Part shown: piece after piece, positions 45,662 to 53,754 of the stretch
How the letters are laid out: each line of letters opens with the position of its first letter
How positions within the stretch are numbered: the stretch's first letter is position 1
Assembly (NCBI RefSeq): GCF_004682055.1
Contig: NZ_QUZU01000015.1
Coordinates: 62,001-126,000, forward strand
Reading direction: 5' to 3'
From: Pseudomonas kairouanensis
GTDB lineage: Bacteria; Pseudomonadota; Gammaproteobacteria; Pseudomonadales; Pseudomonadaceae
DNA: 64,000 nucleotides
Made by a program: the position numbers and the translations under genes
The notes under the pieces: generated by a model
The model's database searches: none
The model's input: the letters and a program-made list of their open reading frames with translations, nothing else
What the model was told of the DNA's origin: nothing

Positions 45662-48118
45662 TCAGAAGGTGTATTTGGCGGTCACGGTGAAGTTGCGTGG
45701 GTCACCGTAGACGTCATAAGGGCTCCAGGTAGAGTTGCTGGCGATGCCCTGGTAGTACTTTTTGTCGAACAGGTTGTTGATGTTCAGCTGGGTGTCCAGG
45801 TTTTTAGTGACCTGGTAGCCGGCCATCAGGCCGAACAGGGCGTAGGCTTCCTGGTCAACATGGAACTTCTGTGATTGGCCGTTGAACGTGACCACGCCCT
45901 TGTTGAAGGTGCTGCTTTGGCTGTAGACGTTTGCACCGATACGCAGTTTGTTCAGGTCGCCTTGCAGATGGTAGGTGGTATTGGCCTTGAACATGTGGCG
46001 AGGCACGTCGGTGTCGAACAGGGTGCCTTCCTTGGAACCGTCGGCATCCTTTTTGTACTTGGCCTGGGCGAAGGTATAGCCGGCGCCGACCTGCCAGTTT
46101 GGTGTCAGTGCACCGTTGATCTCCAACTCGATGCCCTGACTGCGGACCTTGCCTGCGGCCTCGTAGCAGGCATAGCTGCCTACGGCGATGAATCTGCATT
46201 GACTGCTGTCTGCGACTTCTGCCGCTCGGTTGAGCTGGTCGATCTGGAACAACGAAGCGCTGGCATTCAGCGCGCCACCAAAGTACTCGCCCTTGATGCC
46301 TATTTCATAGTTTTCACCCGTGATCGGTTTGATCCCGGCGCCGTCACCGTCTTTTTCATCCTGAGGCTGGAAGATATCGGTGTAGCTGGCATAGACCGAA
46401 TGGTTGTCGTCCAGGTCATAGATCACGCCGGCGTATTTGGTGACGTGGCGCACTTCCTTGGTTTTGCCCGAGGTGTAGTACTGGTCGTTGGTCTGGTCGT
46501 AGATCGACGTCGAGTCGTACCAGTCCAGGCGTGCACCGAGAATGACTTTGAGTGGGTCGGCAAGGTTCCAGCGCGTGGTGACGTACAGGCCCTCCTGGTC
46601 GACCTTGTCATTGATGGAGTAAATGTCTGGAACGAAAGGCCTTGGTGTGTTGGGGTTGAAGTTGTTGATATCGATATTGTCGATGAAGGTAGTGCCGCCC
46701 ACCGCTTCGGTCTTGAGTTGACGCTTGCTGGCACCCACCACCAGCTCATGCTGGCGCCCAAGCAGGGAGAACGGGCCGCTGGCAAAGAAATCATAGGTGG
46801 ACTGGTCGTAGTCACGCGTCTGGTTGAATACCCGCTGGCGGTAGGTCAAGTTGGAGTTGCGTTCCAGAACGGCGCCACCCAGCTTGAAGTCGGACCAGTT
46901 TTTCGAGGCGCCCAGGTGCAGGCGCCAGTCGTTGTCGAAACGTTGGTCCAGCTCGACGAATACGGTCTTGTTCTCCACGTCCTGGTGCGACCAGCTGTAG
47001 CCGAACGATTTGGAACGGGAGAAGCCCATGCTGCTGCCGTCCGGGCTTGCCGGCAAGCCGCCCCAGTTGATGTTGTTATTGTCGTTCTGATCGGAGGCAC
47101 CCACGGTGAGGGTGGTGCTGTCGGTCAGGTCGAACTCGGTGATGCCGTAGAACACGCCGCGTTCGCGCCCGGCGTAATCCTGGTAGCTGTCCTTGTCGTG
47201 GTAGGCGCCGACAAAGCGGCCACGCACGCTGCCGCTTTCATTGACCGGGCCGGATACGTCCAGCTCGCTGCGGTAGTTGTCCCGGCTGCCGGCGCTGCCG
47301 GTGATGCTGGCCTGGAATTCCTTGGTGGGGCGCTTGCGCACCATGTTGATGGCGGCCGATGGGTTGCCAGCGCCTTGCATCATGCCGGTGGCACCGCGCA
47401 CCACTTCGACGCGGTCGTAGGGGGCCAGGTCGGCAGTAGCGACCCAGTCGGCGTTGTAGGTGGTCGGCAGGCCGTCAAACATGATGTTGGTGATCGGGAA
47501 GCCACGGGCGAAGTACTCGCTGTTGGCCGGGCGCGCAGCGGACAGGCGCAGCCCTGGGGTGGCCTGGACCACGTCGTCCAGGCTGCGCATGCCTTGGTCA
47601 TCCATGCGCTGGCGGGTGATCACGGTCACGGACTGCGGGGTTTCGCGCAGGGACAGTGGCAGCTTGGTCGCGGTTTGCATTGCACCGGTGGTGTAGGAGC
47701 CGGTGTTTTCCGTGGTGCTGCCCAGGGCCTCGCCGCTGATGGTGGTTGCCCCCAGTTGCAGCGCGTTGTTGCTCGACGCGCTGACCGTCACGGAGGAGTT
47801 TTGCATCTGGTAGAACACACCGCTGTCCTGCAGCAGCCTGGCGATGGCCGCCGACGGTTCCAAGTGACCGGAAACGGCAGTGCTGCGCTTGCCTTCCACA
47901 TCTTGCGGGCTGTAGAGCACTTGCAGGTTCGACTGGGTGCCGAAGGCCTGCAGTGCGCTGCTCAACGGCTGCGCCGGGATGTTGAAGGTCATTTCCTGGG
48001 CGTGGACCAGCATAGGCAGCAGGGCAGTCAGGCCTAGTGTGCAGAAACGCAGGTCGGGCTTGAGTGCATGACGGATCACGAGGGCCAGGGCCTGGGGGCG
48101 AAGTCGATGTGCAGGCAT
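45662..48118 (-). CDS. fpvA: Ferripyoverdine outer-membrane receptor and signal transducer FpvA
   Basis: This 818-residue TonB-dependent receptor starts at the ATG at 48118. A TTG 57 bases upstream would also be in frame but gives an unusual N-terminus. The signal peptide ends near LVHAQ. Next is an STN signalling domain (about residues 45-115, FNIPAQPLSSALQAFGTQS) that contacts an FpvR-type anti-sigma factor. The plug follows (LRETPQSVTVITRQRMDDQG, PGLRLSAARPANSEYFARG, DRVEVVRGATGMMQGAGNPS), and then a 22-strand-type barrel ending VTAKYTF with a terminal aromatic. It imports ferric pyoverdine specific to the peptide made here. pvdE lies 95 bp upstream on the same strand. Confidence 0.95.
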   Translation of the reverse strand: MPAHRLRPQALALVIRHALKPDLRFCTLGLTALLPMLVHAQEMTFNIPAQPLSSALQAFGTQSNLQVLYSPQDVEGKRSTAVSGHLEPSAAIARLLQDSGVFYQMQNSSVTVSASSNNALQLGATTISGEALGSTTENTGSYTTGAMQTATKLPLSLRETPQSVTVITRQRMDDQGMRSLDDVVQATPGLRLSAARPANSEYFARGFPITNIMFDGLPTTYNADWVATADLAPYDRVEVVRGATGMMQGAGNPSAAINMVRKRPTKEFQASITGSAGSRDNYRSELDVSGPVNESGSVRGRFVGAYHDKDSYQDYAGRERGVFYGITEFDLTDSTTLTVGASDQNDNNNINWGGLPASPDGSSMGFSRSKSFGYSWSHQDVENKTVFVELDQRFDNDWRLHLGASKNWSDFKLGGAVLERNSNLTYRQRVFNQTRDYDQSTYDFFASGPFSLLGRQHELVVGASKRQLKTEAVGGTTFIDNIDINNFNPNTPRPFVPDIYSINDKVDQEGLYVTTRWNLADPLKVILGARLDWYDSTSIYDQTNDQYYTSGKTKEVRHVTKYAGVIYDLDDNHSVYASYTDIFQPQDEKDGDGAGIKPITGENYEIGIKGEYFGGALNASASLFQIDQLNRAAEVADSSQCRFIAVGSYACYEAAGKVRSQGIELEINGALTPNWQVGAGYTFAQAKYKKDADGSKEGTLFDTDVPRHMFKANTTYHLQGDLNKLRIGANVYSQSSTFNKGVVTFNGQSQKFHVDQEAYALFGLMAGYQVTKNLDTQLNINNLFDKKYYQGIASNSTWSPYDVYGDPRNFTVTAKYTF

Positions 48119-48159
48119 TTTAGAAAGTGCTCTTGAGTGTCGGCAGAGGTTAAAGGTAG

Positions 48160-48174
48160 TGAGATTGTTTCTCA
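48160..48174. promoter_or_regulatory. Palindrome in the fpvA leader resembling a Fur site
   Basis: TGAGA and TCTCA pair perfectly around TTGTT. Read as a 7-1-7 dyad it matches 10 of 14 positions of TGATAAT-N-ATTATCA. It lies about 40 bp upstream of the fpvA ATG. Fur control is plausible for a receptor but the match is partial. Confidence 0.35.
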
Positions 48175-48213
48175 ATCAACTAATAAGACGCACGTCGCTG
48201 GAAAAACCGGAAA

Positions 48214-49872
48214 TTAAACATTGGCGATTTCCTGTTGTTGGGCGCTGACCTTGCCGGCACTCATGTGCACCAACTGGTCGGCAATGTCGAAATAGCGATC
48301 GTCGTGGCTGATGACGATGATGGTTTTGCCCAGGCGCTTGAGGTCGGGCAGCAGCTCGGTATAGAAAATCCGCCGGAAGGTCGGGTCCTGGTCGGCAGCC
48401 CATTCGTCGAACACCAGAACGGGGCGTTCTTCAAGCCAGGCATTGACCAGTGCCAGGCGCTTGCGCTGGCCGGTGGAGAGGTCGGTGGTGGTGAAGGCGC
48501 CGTCCTTGATGCTGACCTTGTGGGCGATCTCCAGGCGTTGCAGGTACTGATTGGCCGTGTCAGGAATGTGCAGGTCGTCACGCACCAGGTCATCGAACAG
48601 GTAGTAGTCCGCGAAGATCGTGGTGAACAACTGGCGATAGTCGTCGCGGTTTTGCGCGGTCACCGGTTGGCCGTTGAGGCGCACTTCGCCTTGTTGCGGG
48701 GCGTAGAGCCCCAGCAGCAGCTTGATCAAGGTGGTCTTGCCGCAGCCGTTTTCGCCGACGATGAAGATGATGTCGCCCTGTTTGATGTTCAGGTTGACCG
48801 GCCCCAGGCGAAACGGCTCGCTGCCCTCCACCGGTGGGAAGTCAAAGCGCACGTTGTTCAGTTCCAGGCTATGCACGGCAGCTTTGGGGGCTTCGGCATC
48901 ACTGAGCAACAGGTGCGGTTCCGGCGAGGAGAAACGTTCCGACAGGTCGGCAATGCGGCGGAAGGCGATCTGTGCACGGCTGACAATGGGCAGTGTCCCG
49001 ATCAGGTGTTCCAGTGGCCCCTTCATGTACAGCAGCACCAGCACGAAACCGCTCATGACGCTTTTGTCGGCGCTCGGCCAGTAAGCCTGCAACGCCAGGG
49101 CCAGGCCGATCACCACGAAGAACAGCATGGAGCCAAAGGTCTTGGCGACGATGAAGATGTTCACCGAGCGAACCTGGGTGTCGCAGATGCTGTTGGCGGC
49201 GGCCTGGATACCCTCGACATTCATGCGGTGGCGACGGGGGCGATGGATGCGCAACTCCTTGGCACCGGAGGCAATCGCGGTGTAGTGCTTTTGCAGCTCT
49301 TCTTCCTGCTCCCGCGCCGCATAGAAGCCGCTCATGCCACGGGCGCGCGCGATGTATTGCGCGACGCTGCCGATGACGATGGCGATCAGCATGATCACAA
49401 ACATTGGCCACGACAGCATCGCCAGGTAGCCCAGGCAACCCAGGGTCACGGTGAAGGAAATGGCCAGCGGCGCGAAGGCGAAGGAGAAGTCGCTGATGGT
49501 GTCGATGTCGTGGGTCAGCACCGGGATCAGCCGGTGGTTGCGATAGCGCTCGATCTGCTCGATAGGTGCCGAGAGCACTTTCTCCCCCAGTTCCTTGCGC
49601 AGTCGGGCAATGATTTTCTGGCCGACATAGTTGGTGCCGATATCGGAAAAGATCGAGCTGGCCAAGGCCAGTACGCAGAGCCCGGCGAACAGCAGTACCA
49701 CGCCCTGGGTGAGGCCTGTGTCCGAGTGCAGCGACGTATTGATGGTCGCCAGCAGCGTGGTGATGGCCAGGCCACCCACCATGCCCAGCACAATCGAGAG
49801 CGTCACGATGGGCCAGAAAGGTTTGAGCAGGGCGAAAAGTTCGCTGATGGCGCCGCGAGGTTGGCTGGTCAT
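48214..49872 (-). CDS. pvdE: PvdE, ABC exporter of the pyoverdine precursor
   Basis: The 552-residue protein fuses a six-helix membrane domain (about residues 15-300) to an ATPase with Walker A GENGCGKT (373-380), signature LSTGQ (465-469), Walker B VLVFDE (485-490) and the switch VISHD. It belongs to the cyclic-peptide/SyrD exporter type. In P. aeruginosa PvdE is needed to move the acylated ferribactin precursor across the inner membrane, after which the periplasmic enzymes act. It has its own PvdS box upstream and is followed by fpvA with 95 bp between. Confidence 0.95.
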   Translation of the reverse strand: MTSQPRGAISELFALLKPFWPIVTLSIVLGMVGGLAITTLLATINTSLHSDTGLTQGVVLLFAGLCVLALASSIFSDIGTNYVGQKIIARLRKELGEKVLSAPIEQIERYRNHRLIPVLTHDIDTISDFSFAFAPLAISFTVTLGCLGYLAMLSWPMFVIMLIAIVIGSVAQYIARARGMSGFYAAREQEEELQKHYTAIASGAKELRIHRPRRHRMNVEGIQAAANSICDTQVRSVNIFIVAKTFGSMLFFVVIGLALALQAYWPSADKSVMSGFVLVLLYMKGPLEHLIGTLPIVSRAQIAFRRIADLSERFSSPEPHLLLSDAEAPKAAVHSLELNNVRFDFPPVEGSEPFRLGPVNLNIKQGDIIFIVGENGCGKTTLIKLLLGLYAPQQGEVRLNGQPVTAQNRDDYRQLFTTIFADYYLFDDLVRDDLHIPDTANQYLQRLEIAHKVSIKDGAFTTTDLSTGQRKRLALVNAWLEERPVLVFDEWAADQDPTFRRIFYTELLPDLKRLGKTIIVISHDDRYFDIADQLVHMSAGKVSAQQQEIANV

Positions 49873-49956
49873 GAAAAAATCCTGTGTGGAGAATGCCCGA
49901 AATCCGGCACGAACGACCCGAAGGGCTTGGGCTTCTGGAGGGTGCTTAGCAACTAA

Positions 49957-49980
49957 ACGAAGGGCGGCAGGCGGGATTTA
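49957..49980 (-). promoter_or_regulatory. PvdS iron-starvation box upstream of pvdE
   Basis: On the reverse strand TAAAT (49980-49976) is followed by exactly 16 bases and CGT (49959-49957). It lies 85 bp upstream of the pvdE ATG, in the 149-bp gap between pvdO and pvdE. Confidence 0.83.
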
Positions 49981-50021
49981 GGGCAGTGTGGCGAGCGGGC
50001 CCGCCACAGGGAGTAGAAGGT

Positions 50022-50912
50022 TTAGAGTTCCCGTGCGACGCGGAACCCGAGGAAATCACCTCTTACATTTTTCTCGCGGCTGTTGCGGTTGCCGGAGCGA
50101 GAGAACACCGGCGCTTCACCCCAGTCATTGCCCCGGATATGGGCATCGTTGCAGTCACCGCCCGTCAGCCAGGCGCTGCCGTCGGTGGGGGCACCTTCGT
50201 AGTTGGGGTGCCAGCAGTCGGCGACCCACTCGTAGACGTTGCCGTGCATGTCGTACATGCCAAAGGCGTTTGGCGGGTAGCTGCCCACCGGTGCGCTGTA
50301 GGTGAAGCCGTCTTTGGGGCCATAGGTATTGGCGTGTTTGCTGATCTGGTATTGGCCTTCCTCATCGAACGGGAAGGGGAAGGGTCCGGTGGTACCGGCG
50401 CGGGCGGCATATTCGCGTTCAGCCTCGCTGACCATGCGGTACGTGTGCCCGGTTTTCTTCGACAGCCAGTCGGCATAGGCCTGGACTTCGAAGTAGTCGA
50501 TGCACACCGCCGGCTGGCGCGGCCCCTGTGTATAGCGGGGCTTGCTGGCTTGGCACAGGCGTCCCGGGCGGGTGTCGCCGTCCTTGATCACCACGCCGCT
50601 TTCACGGATATAGGCGTCCAGTTCCCCGGCGGTGACGTGGAAGCGGCTCATGGCAAAGGGTTTGGCGAAGGTCACGGTATGCTGTGGGCTTTCATCGCCT
50701 TCCTTGCCTACTTCACCTTCCGGTGTGCCCATCACGTAGCTGCCAGCGGGCAACACCACCATTTCCGGGCAATTCTTGCAGTCCTTGAACACCTTGCCGG
50801 CTGCGGGTGTGGGTGCCGCGTGGGCGGCGCCGGCGAGCAGGGTAGCCAGGGACACTACCAGCAGCGCGCGCAGGGAGCGGGGCTGGCGAATAGGAAGCGG
50901 AGCACTGTTCAT
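50022..50912 (-). CDS. pvdO: PvdO, periplasmic chromophore maturation enzyme (FGE-sulfatase fold)
   Basis: The 296-residue protein begins with a signal peptide ending AGAAHA. The mature part has the formylglycine-generating-enzyme (SUMF1) fold pattern: MVVLPAGSYVMGTPEGEVGKEGDESP, PAVCIDYFEVQAYADWLSKKTG, GNVYEWVADCW and DFLGFRVAREL. In Pseudomonas PvdO completes oxidation of the dihydro-chromophore to pyoverdine in the periplasm. It is the third gene of the leftward pvdM-pvdN-pvdO unit, 45 bp after pvdN. Confidence 0.93.
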   Translation of the reverse strand: MNSAPLPIRQPRSLRALLVVSLATLLAGAAHAAPTPAAGKVFKDCKNCPEMVVLPAGSYVMGTPEGEVGKEGDESPQHTVTFAKPFAMSRFHVTAGELDAYIRESGVVIKDGDTRPGRLCQASKPRYTQGPRQPAVCIDYFEVQAYADWLSKKTGHTYRMVSEAEREYAARAGTTGPFPFPFDEEGQYQISKHANTYGPKDGFTYSAPVGSYPPNAFGMYDMHGNVYEWVADCWHPNYEGAPTDGSAWLTGGDCNDAHIRGNDWGEAPVFSRSGNRNSREKNVRGDFLGFRVAREL

Positions 50913-50957
50913 GAGTCGTCTCTATAAAGGAAAAAGGGCGCCTCGGGGCGGTTCGGG

Positions 50958-52238
50958 TCACAAGGCCTTTTCGAGTACCGCCATCAAGCGGTCGATTTGG
51001 CTTTCGTCGTTCAACAAGCCGGGGGCAGTACGCACCACCGGGCCGGCGTCGCGGTGCACAGCGTCGACTACCACGCGCTGCTGCATCAGGTGGGCCGCAA
51101 CTTTTTCGCTGTCCTGGCCCTTGACCCGGAAAAAGGTAAAGCCGGCGGACAGCTCGGGGCTCAGTGGCGTGACCAGTTCAATCTGGCGGTGTTGTAGCAA
51201 GCGGCGCTTGAGGTAACTGTTGAGCTCATGGATGCGCGCCTGTACGTCGGCCTTGCCCAGTTGCAAATGCAGCTTGAAGGCTTCGTCCAGTGCCCAGCGA
51301 TGTTCGAATGCGTGGTAGCCGCCGGGGGTCATGCTGGTGGCGAAGTCGGTGTCCTGGGAGAAGGTCGGTTCGGTGGGGGTCACGTCGGTGAGTACTTCCG
51401 AACGTGCGCAGATGATCCCCGTCCCCCTTGGCCCGAACATCCACTTGTGGGTGCCGGCAATGAAAAAATCGCAGTGCATGTCGGGAAACGCCAGGTCTTC
51501 GACGCCAAACCCGTGGACGCCGTCGACCACATAGAGAATGCGGTCCTTCTCATCCCGTTGGCGGTTGCGTTCCTCCACCAGCTTGCCGATTTCCCCGATG
51601 GGCAACTTGACCCCGCTGCCCGACTGCACCCAGGTCATGCCCAGTACGCGGGTGTTGGGGCGGATGGCGCGGTCAATCGAGCCCAGCACTTCGTCTGCCG
51701 AAACCCGGTAAGCCTCTTCGAACAGTTTGATCTTGCGCACCTGGGTGCCTTCCTTGCGCACCCGAAACTCCAAACTGTTGCGCGTGGAGTAGTGCTCGTG
51801 GACGGTGGTCAGGATTTCCTGGTCGGGGCGCACATGAATGCCCCCGTAGATCATGGCAAGGCCTTCGGTGGTGCTGCCGGTGAGGGCGATTTGGGCAGGT
51901 TTTGCCTGCACGTAGCGGCCCGCCCATTCGCGCACCTGGGCCTCGCATTTCCAGGTGTGTTCAAGCTCCCAGTCCATGGCCAGGGCCGGGTTGCGATCAA
52001 GGTCGGCGCGGTGGCGCTCGATGGCCTCGCGCACGGGCTTGGGGTGGGAGGTGATCAGGAAGTTGGAAAAGTGCAGGTAGTCCGGGTCCTGATTGAACAG
52101 CTGGCGCAGTTGGGCCCATTTATCCAGGCCGCCCGCGGGGGCCGGTGTGCCGAAGGCCTGGGGGGTAAGGGCGGCACCCAGGGGCAGGCTGGCGGCAAAA
52201 AGGCCTGCCTGCTTGAGAAACGTACGGCGGTCAGTCAT
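50958..52238 (-). CDS. pvdN: PvdN, periplasmic PLP enzyme modifying the pyoverdine glutamate side chain
   Basis: The 426-residue protein starts with a twin-arginine signal (TDRRTFLKQAGLFAA) and has a class V aminotransferase fold. The cofactor lysine is Lys265 in AGTHKWMFGPRG, the ring-nitrogen aspartate is Asp239 in VVDGVHGFG, and GSTTEGLAM holds the phosphate. PvdN converts the glutamate attached to the chromophore into the succinamide form in the periplasm. The second gene of the pvdMNO unit, it starts 30 bp after pvdM. Confidence 0.94.
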   Translation of the reverse strand: MTDRRTFLKQAGLFAASLPLGAALTPQAFGTPAPAGGLDKWAQLRQLFNQDPDYLHFSNFLITSHPKPVREAIERHRADLDRNPALAMDWELEHTWKCEAQVREWAGRYVQAKPAQIALTGSTTEGLAMIYGGIHVRPDQEILTTVHEHYSTRNSLEFRVRKEGTQVRKIKLFEEAYRVSADEVLGSIDRAIRPNTRVLGMTWVQSGSGVKLPIGEIGKLVEERNRQRDEKDRILYVVDGVHGFGVEDLAFPDMHCDFFIAGTHKWMFGPRGTGIICARSEVLTDVTPTEPTFSQDTDFATSMTPGGYHAFEHRWALDEAFKLHLQLGKADVQARIHELNSYLKRRLLQHRQIELVTPLSPELSAGFTFFRVKGQDSEKVAAHLMQQRVVVDAVHRDAGPVVRTAPGLLNDESQIDRLMAVLEKAL

Positions 52239-52268
52239 GAAGTCGATTCGCTCGGCAAAAAGAGGGTG

Positions 52269-53612
52269 TCAGCGCTGGGCCACAGGTTTGGCGGCTTGCT
52301 GGACTTCGCTCCAGACCCGCAGGAAGTTGCCGCCCCACAATTTGGCGATATCGGCCTCCGAGTAACCCCGTTGCAACAGTTCGGCGGTGACGTTGCGGAT
52401 CTCGCCGACGTTGTCCCACCCGGCGATCCCGCCGCCATCGTTGAAGTCTGAAGCGATGCCCACATGATCGATGCCGATCTTGCGCACGGTGTAATCGATG
52501 GCGTCTCCCAGGTCCTTGAGGGTGGCCTTGGGTTCGTCTTCGAGGATGGCGTACAGGCTGCTGGCATACTCGCCGAACTTCTGCTCGGGCCAGGCTGCGA
52601 TGATGGGGTCGCCAGGCATCAGTGCCACATGCAGGTTGGGCAGGGGAGGCAAGTCGAAACGCGCCCGCAGGGTATTGAGCTTGTCCTGGGTCTTTTGCGT
52701 CAGGGGGCGCAGGTAGGTGCCGAAACCGACCACTTGCACCACGCCGCCGCTCTGCTTGATCAATTGCATTTCTTTGTCGCTGAGGTTACGCGGGATATCC
52801 ACGGCGGCACGCGGTGCGGAGTGCGAGGCGACCATGGGCGTGCGGCTCAGGCGCGCGACCTGTTCCAAGGCCTTGGTCGACATTTGCGAAACGTCGATGA
52901 TCACCCCCAGGTCATTGAGGCGGTGCACCGCTTGTTGGCCAAGGTCCGACAGGCCATCGAGCGCGTCGGGGGTGTCATTGAAGAAGGGCAGCGGGCGCGA
53001 TGAGTCGGCCCAGGTGTTGTTGCCCACATAGCTGAAACCGAACATGCGCATGCCGCGCGCGGCCCACAGGTCCAGTTGGTTCAGGTCGTTGCCCAAGGGG
53101 TAGGCGTTGAGCATGCTGATAAAGATCGCGAACTTGCCTTCGCCGTGCAGCCGCCGAAAGTCCTCGGGGGTGTAGGCAATGCCCACCTGGTTGGGGTAGT
53201 CACGCACCATGCCGGAGATGATCTTGTAGCGCACCTCCTGCTGGTTGCGGGCCTCGTCGACAAACCCATCGGTGGGTTTGTGGGGGGCGTTCGGCCCGTT
53301 CCACATCTCCGGCCAGCCGAAAATGGTCAGCGCCGCGCCGGACAGGCGTCCACGATTGGCCTTGACCAGGTCAAACTGGCCGCTGCCATCCTTGTCGGCC
53401 TCTTTGCCGGCAGTGCCGAAATCCAGGGGCACGGTGATATGGCTGTCGAACGACAGTACGCGCTCCTGCAACTCGTTGGCCTGCTTGATCAGCGCAAGCG
53501 GGTAATCGCTCCTGAACCAGTGATCCCAGGCCAGGAAACCGGCCCCGGCGCCGATGGCCAAAGCCAGGGGCAGGCCTATATACAGTGCCTTTTTTGAACG
53601 TGGTTTTGTCAT
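52269..53612 (-). CDS. pvdM: PvdM, membrane-anchored dipeptidase-like pyoverdine maturation protein
   Basis: The 447-residue protein has an N-terminal membrane anchor at about residues 10-28 (LYIGLPLALAIGAGAGFLAW) and a renal-dipeptidase (M19) barrel: FDSHITVPLDFG where catalytic members have a HxD pair, SHSAPRAAVDIPRNL, and HVGIASDFNDGGGIAGWDNV. Family members cleave dipeptides, but PvdM is reported to support the periplasmic oxidation of ferribactin and its activity is not settled. It is first in pvdM-pvdN-pvdO. A PvdS box lies about 40-65 bp upstream, divergent from the pvdP promoter. Confidence 0.92.
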   Translation of the reverse strand: MTKPRSKKALYIGLPLALAIGAGAGFLAWDHWFRSDYPLALIKQANELQERVLSFDSHITVPLDFGTAGKEADKDGSGQFDLVKANRGRLSGAALTIFGWPEMWNGPNAPHKPTDGFVDEARNQQEVRYKIISGMVRDYPNQVGIAYTPEDFRRLHGEGKFAIFISMLNAYPLGNDLNQLDLWAARGMRMFGFSYVGNNTWADSSRPLPFFNDTPDALDGLSDLGQQAVHRLNDLGVIIDVSQMSTKALEQVARLSRTPMVASHSAPRAAVDIPRNLSDKEMQLIKQSGGVVQVVGFGTYLRPLTQKTQDKLNTLRARFDLPPLPNLHVALMPGDPIIAAWPEQKFGEYASSLYAILEDEPKATLKDLGDAIDYTVRKIGIDHVGIASDFNDGGGIAGWDNVGEIRNVTAELLQRGYSEADIAKLWGGNFLRVWSEVQQAAKPVAQR

Positions 53613-53652
53613 TGCCGTCTCAGTCGGTTGAGGCCTTTGCTATCTGGGAAGA

Positions 53653-53676
53653 ACGAGCGATGAACCGGGAAATTTA
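53653..53676 (-). promoter_or_regulatory. PvdS iron-starvation box for pvdMNO
   Basis: On the reverse strand TAAAT (53676-53672) is followed by exactly 16 bases and CGT (53655-53653). It lies 41 bp upstream of the pvdM start. Confidence 0.86.
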
Positions 53677-53695
53677 GGCAGCGCCGCACAGGCTG

Positions 53696-53719
53696 TAAAT
53701 TTTTCAGAGAGGCAAACGT
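53696..53719 (+). promoter_or_regulatory. PvdS iron-starvation box for pvdP
   Basis: TAAAT (53696-53700) is followed by exactly 16 bases and CGT (53717-53719), 36 bp upstream of the pvdP ATG. It is separated from the divergent pvdM box by 19 bp. Confidence 0.88.
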
Positions 53720-53754
53720 TCTAGCTCTGATAAAGCCGTTTCCTAAGGTAGACA

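Noticed and set aside
48119..48175. An upstream TTG start for fpvA
   Set aside because: It would add 19 residues before a good signal peptide. The ATG at 48118 gives the normal FpvA N-terminus, and the palindromic leader would otherwise be inside the gene.
48186..48215. A PvdS box for fpvA
   Set aside because: Only TAATT with a 17-base spacing to CGT could be found on the reverse strand; the four accepted boxes are exact.
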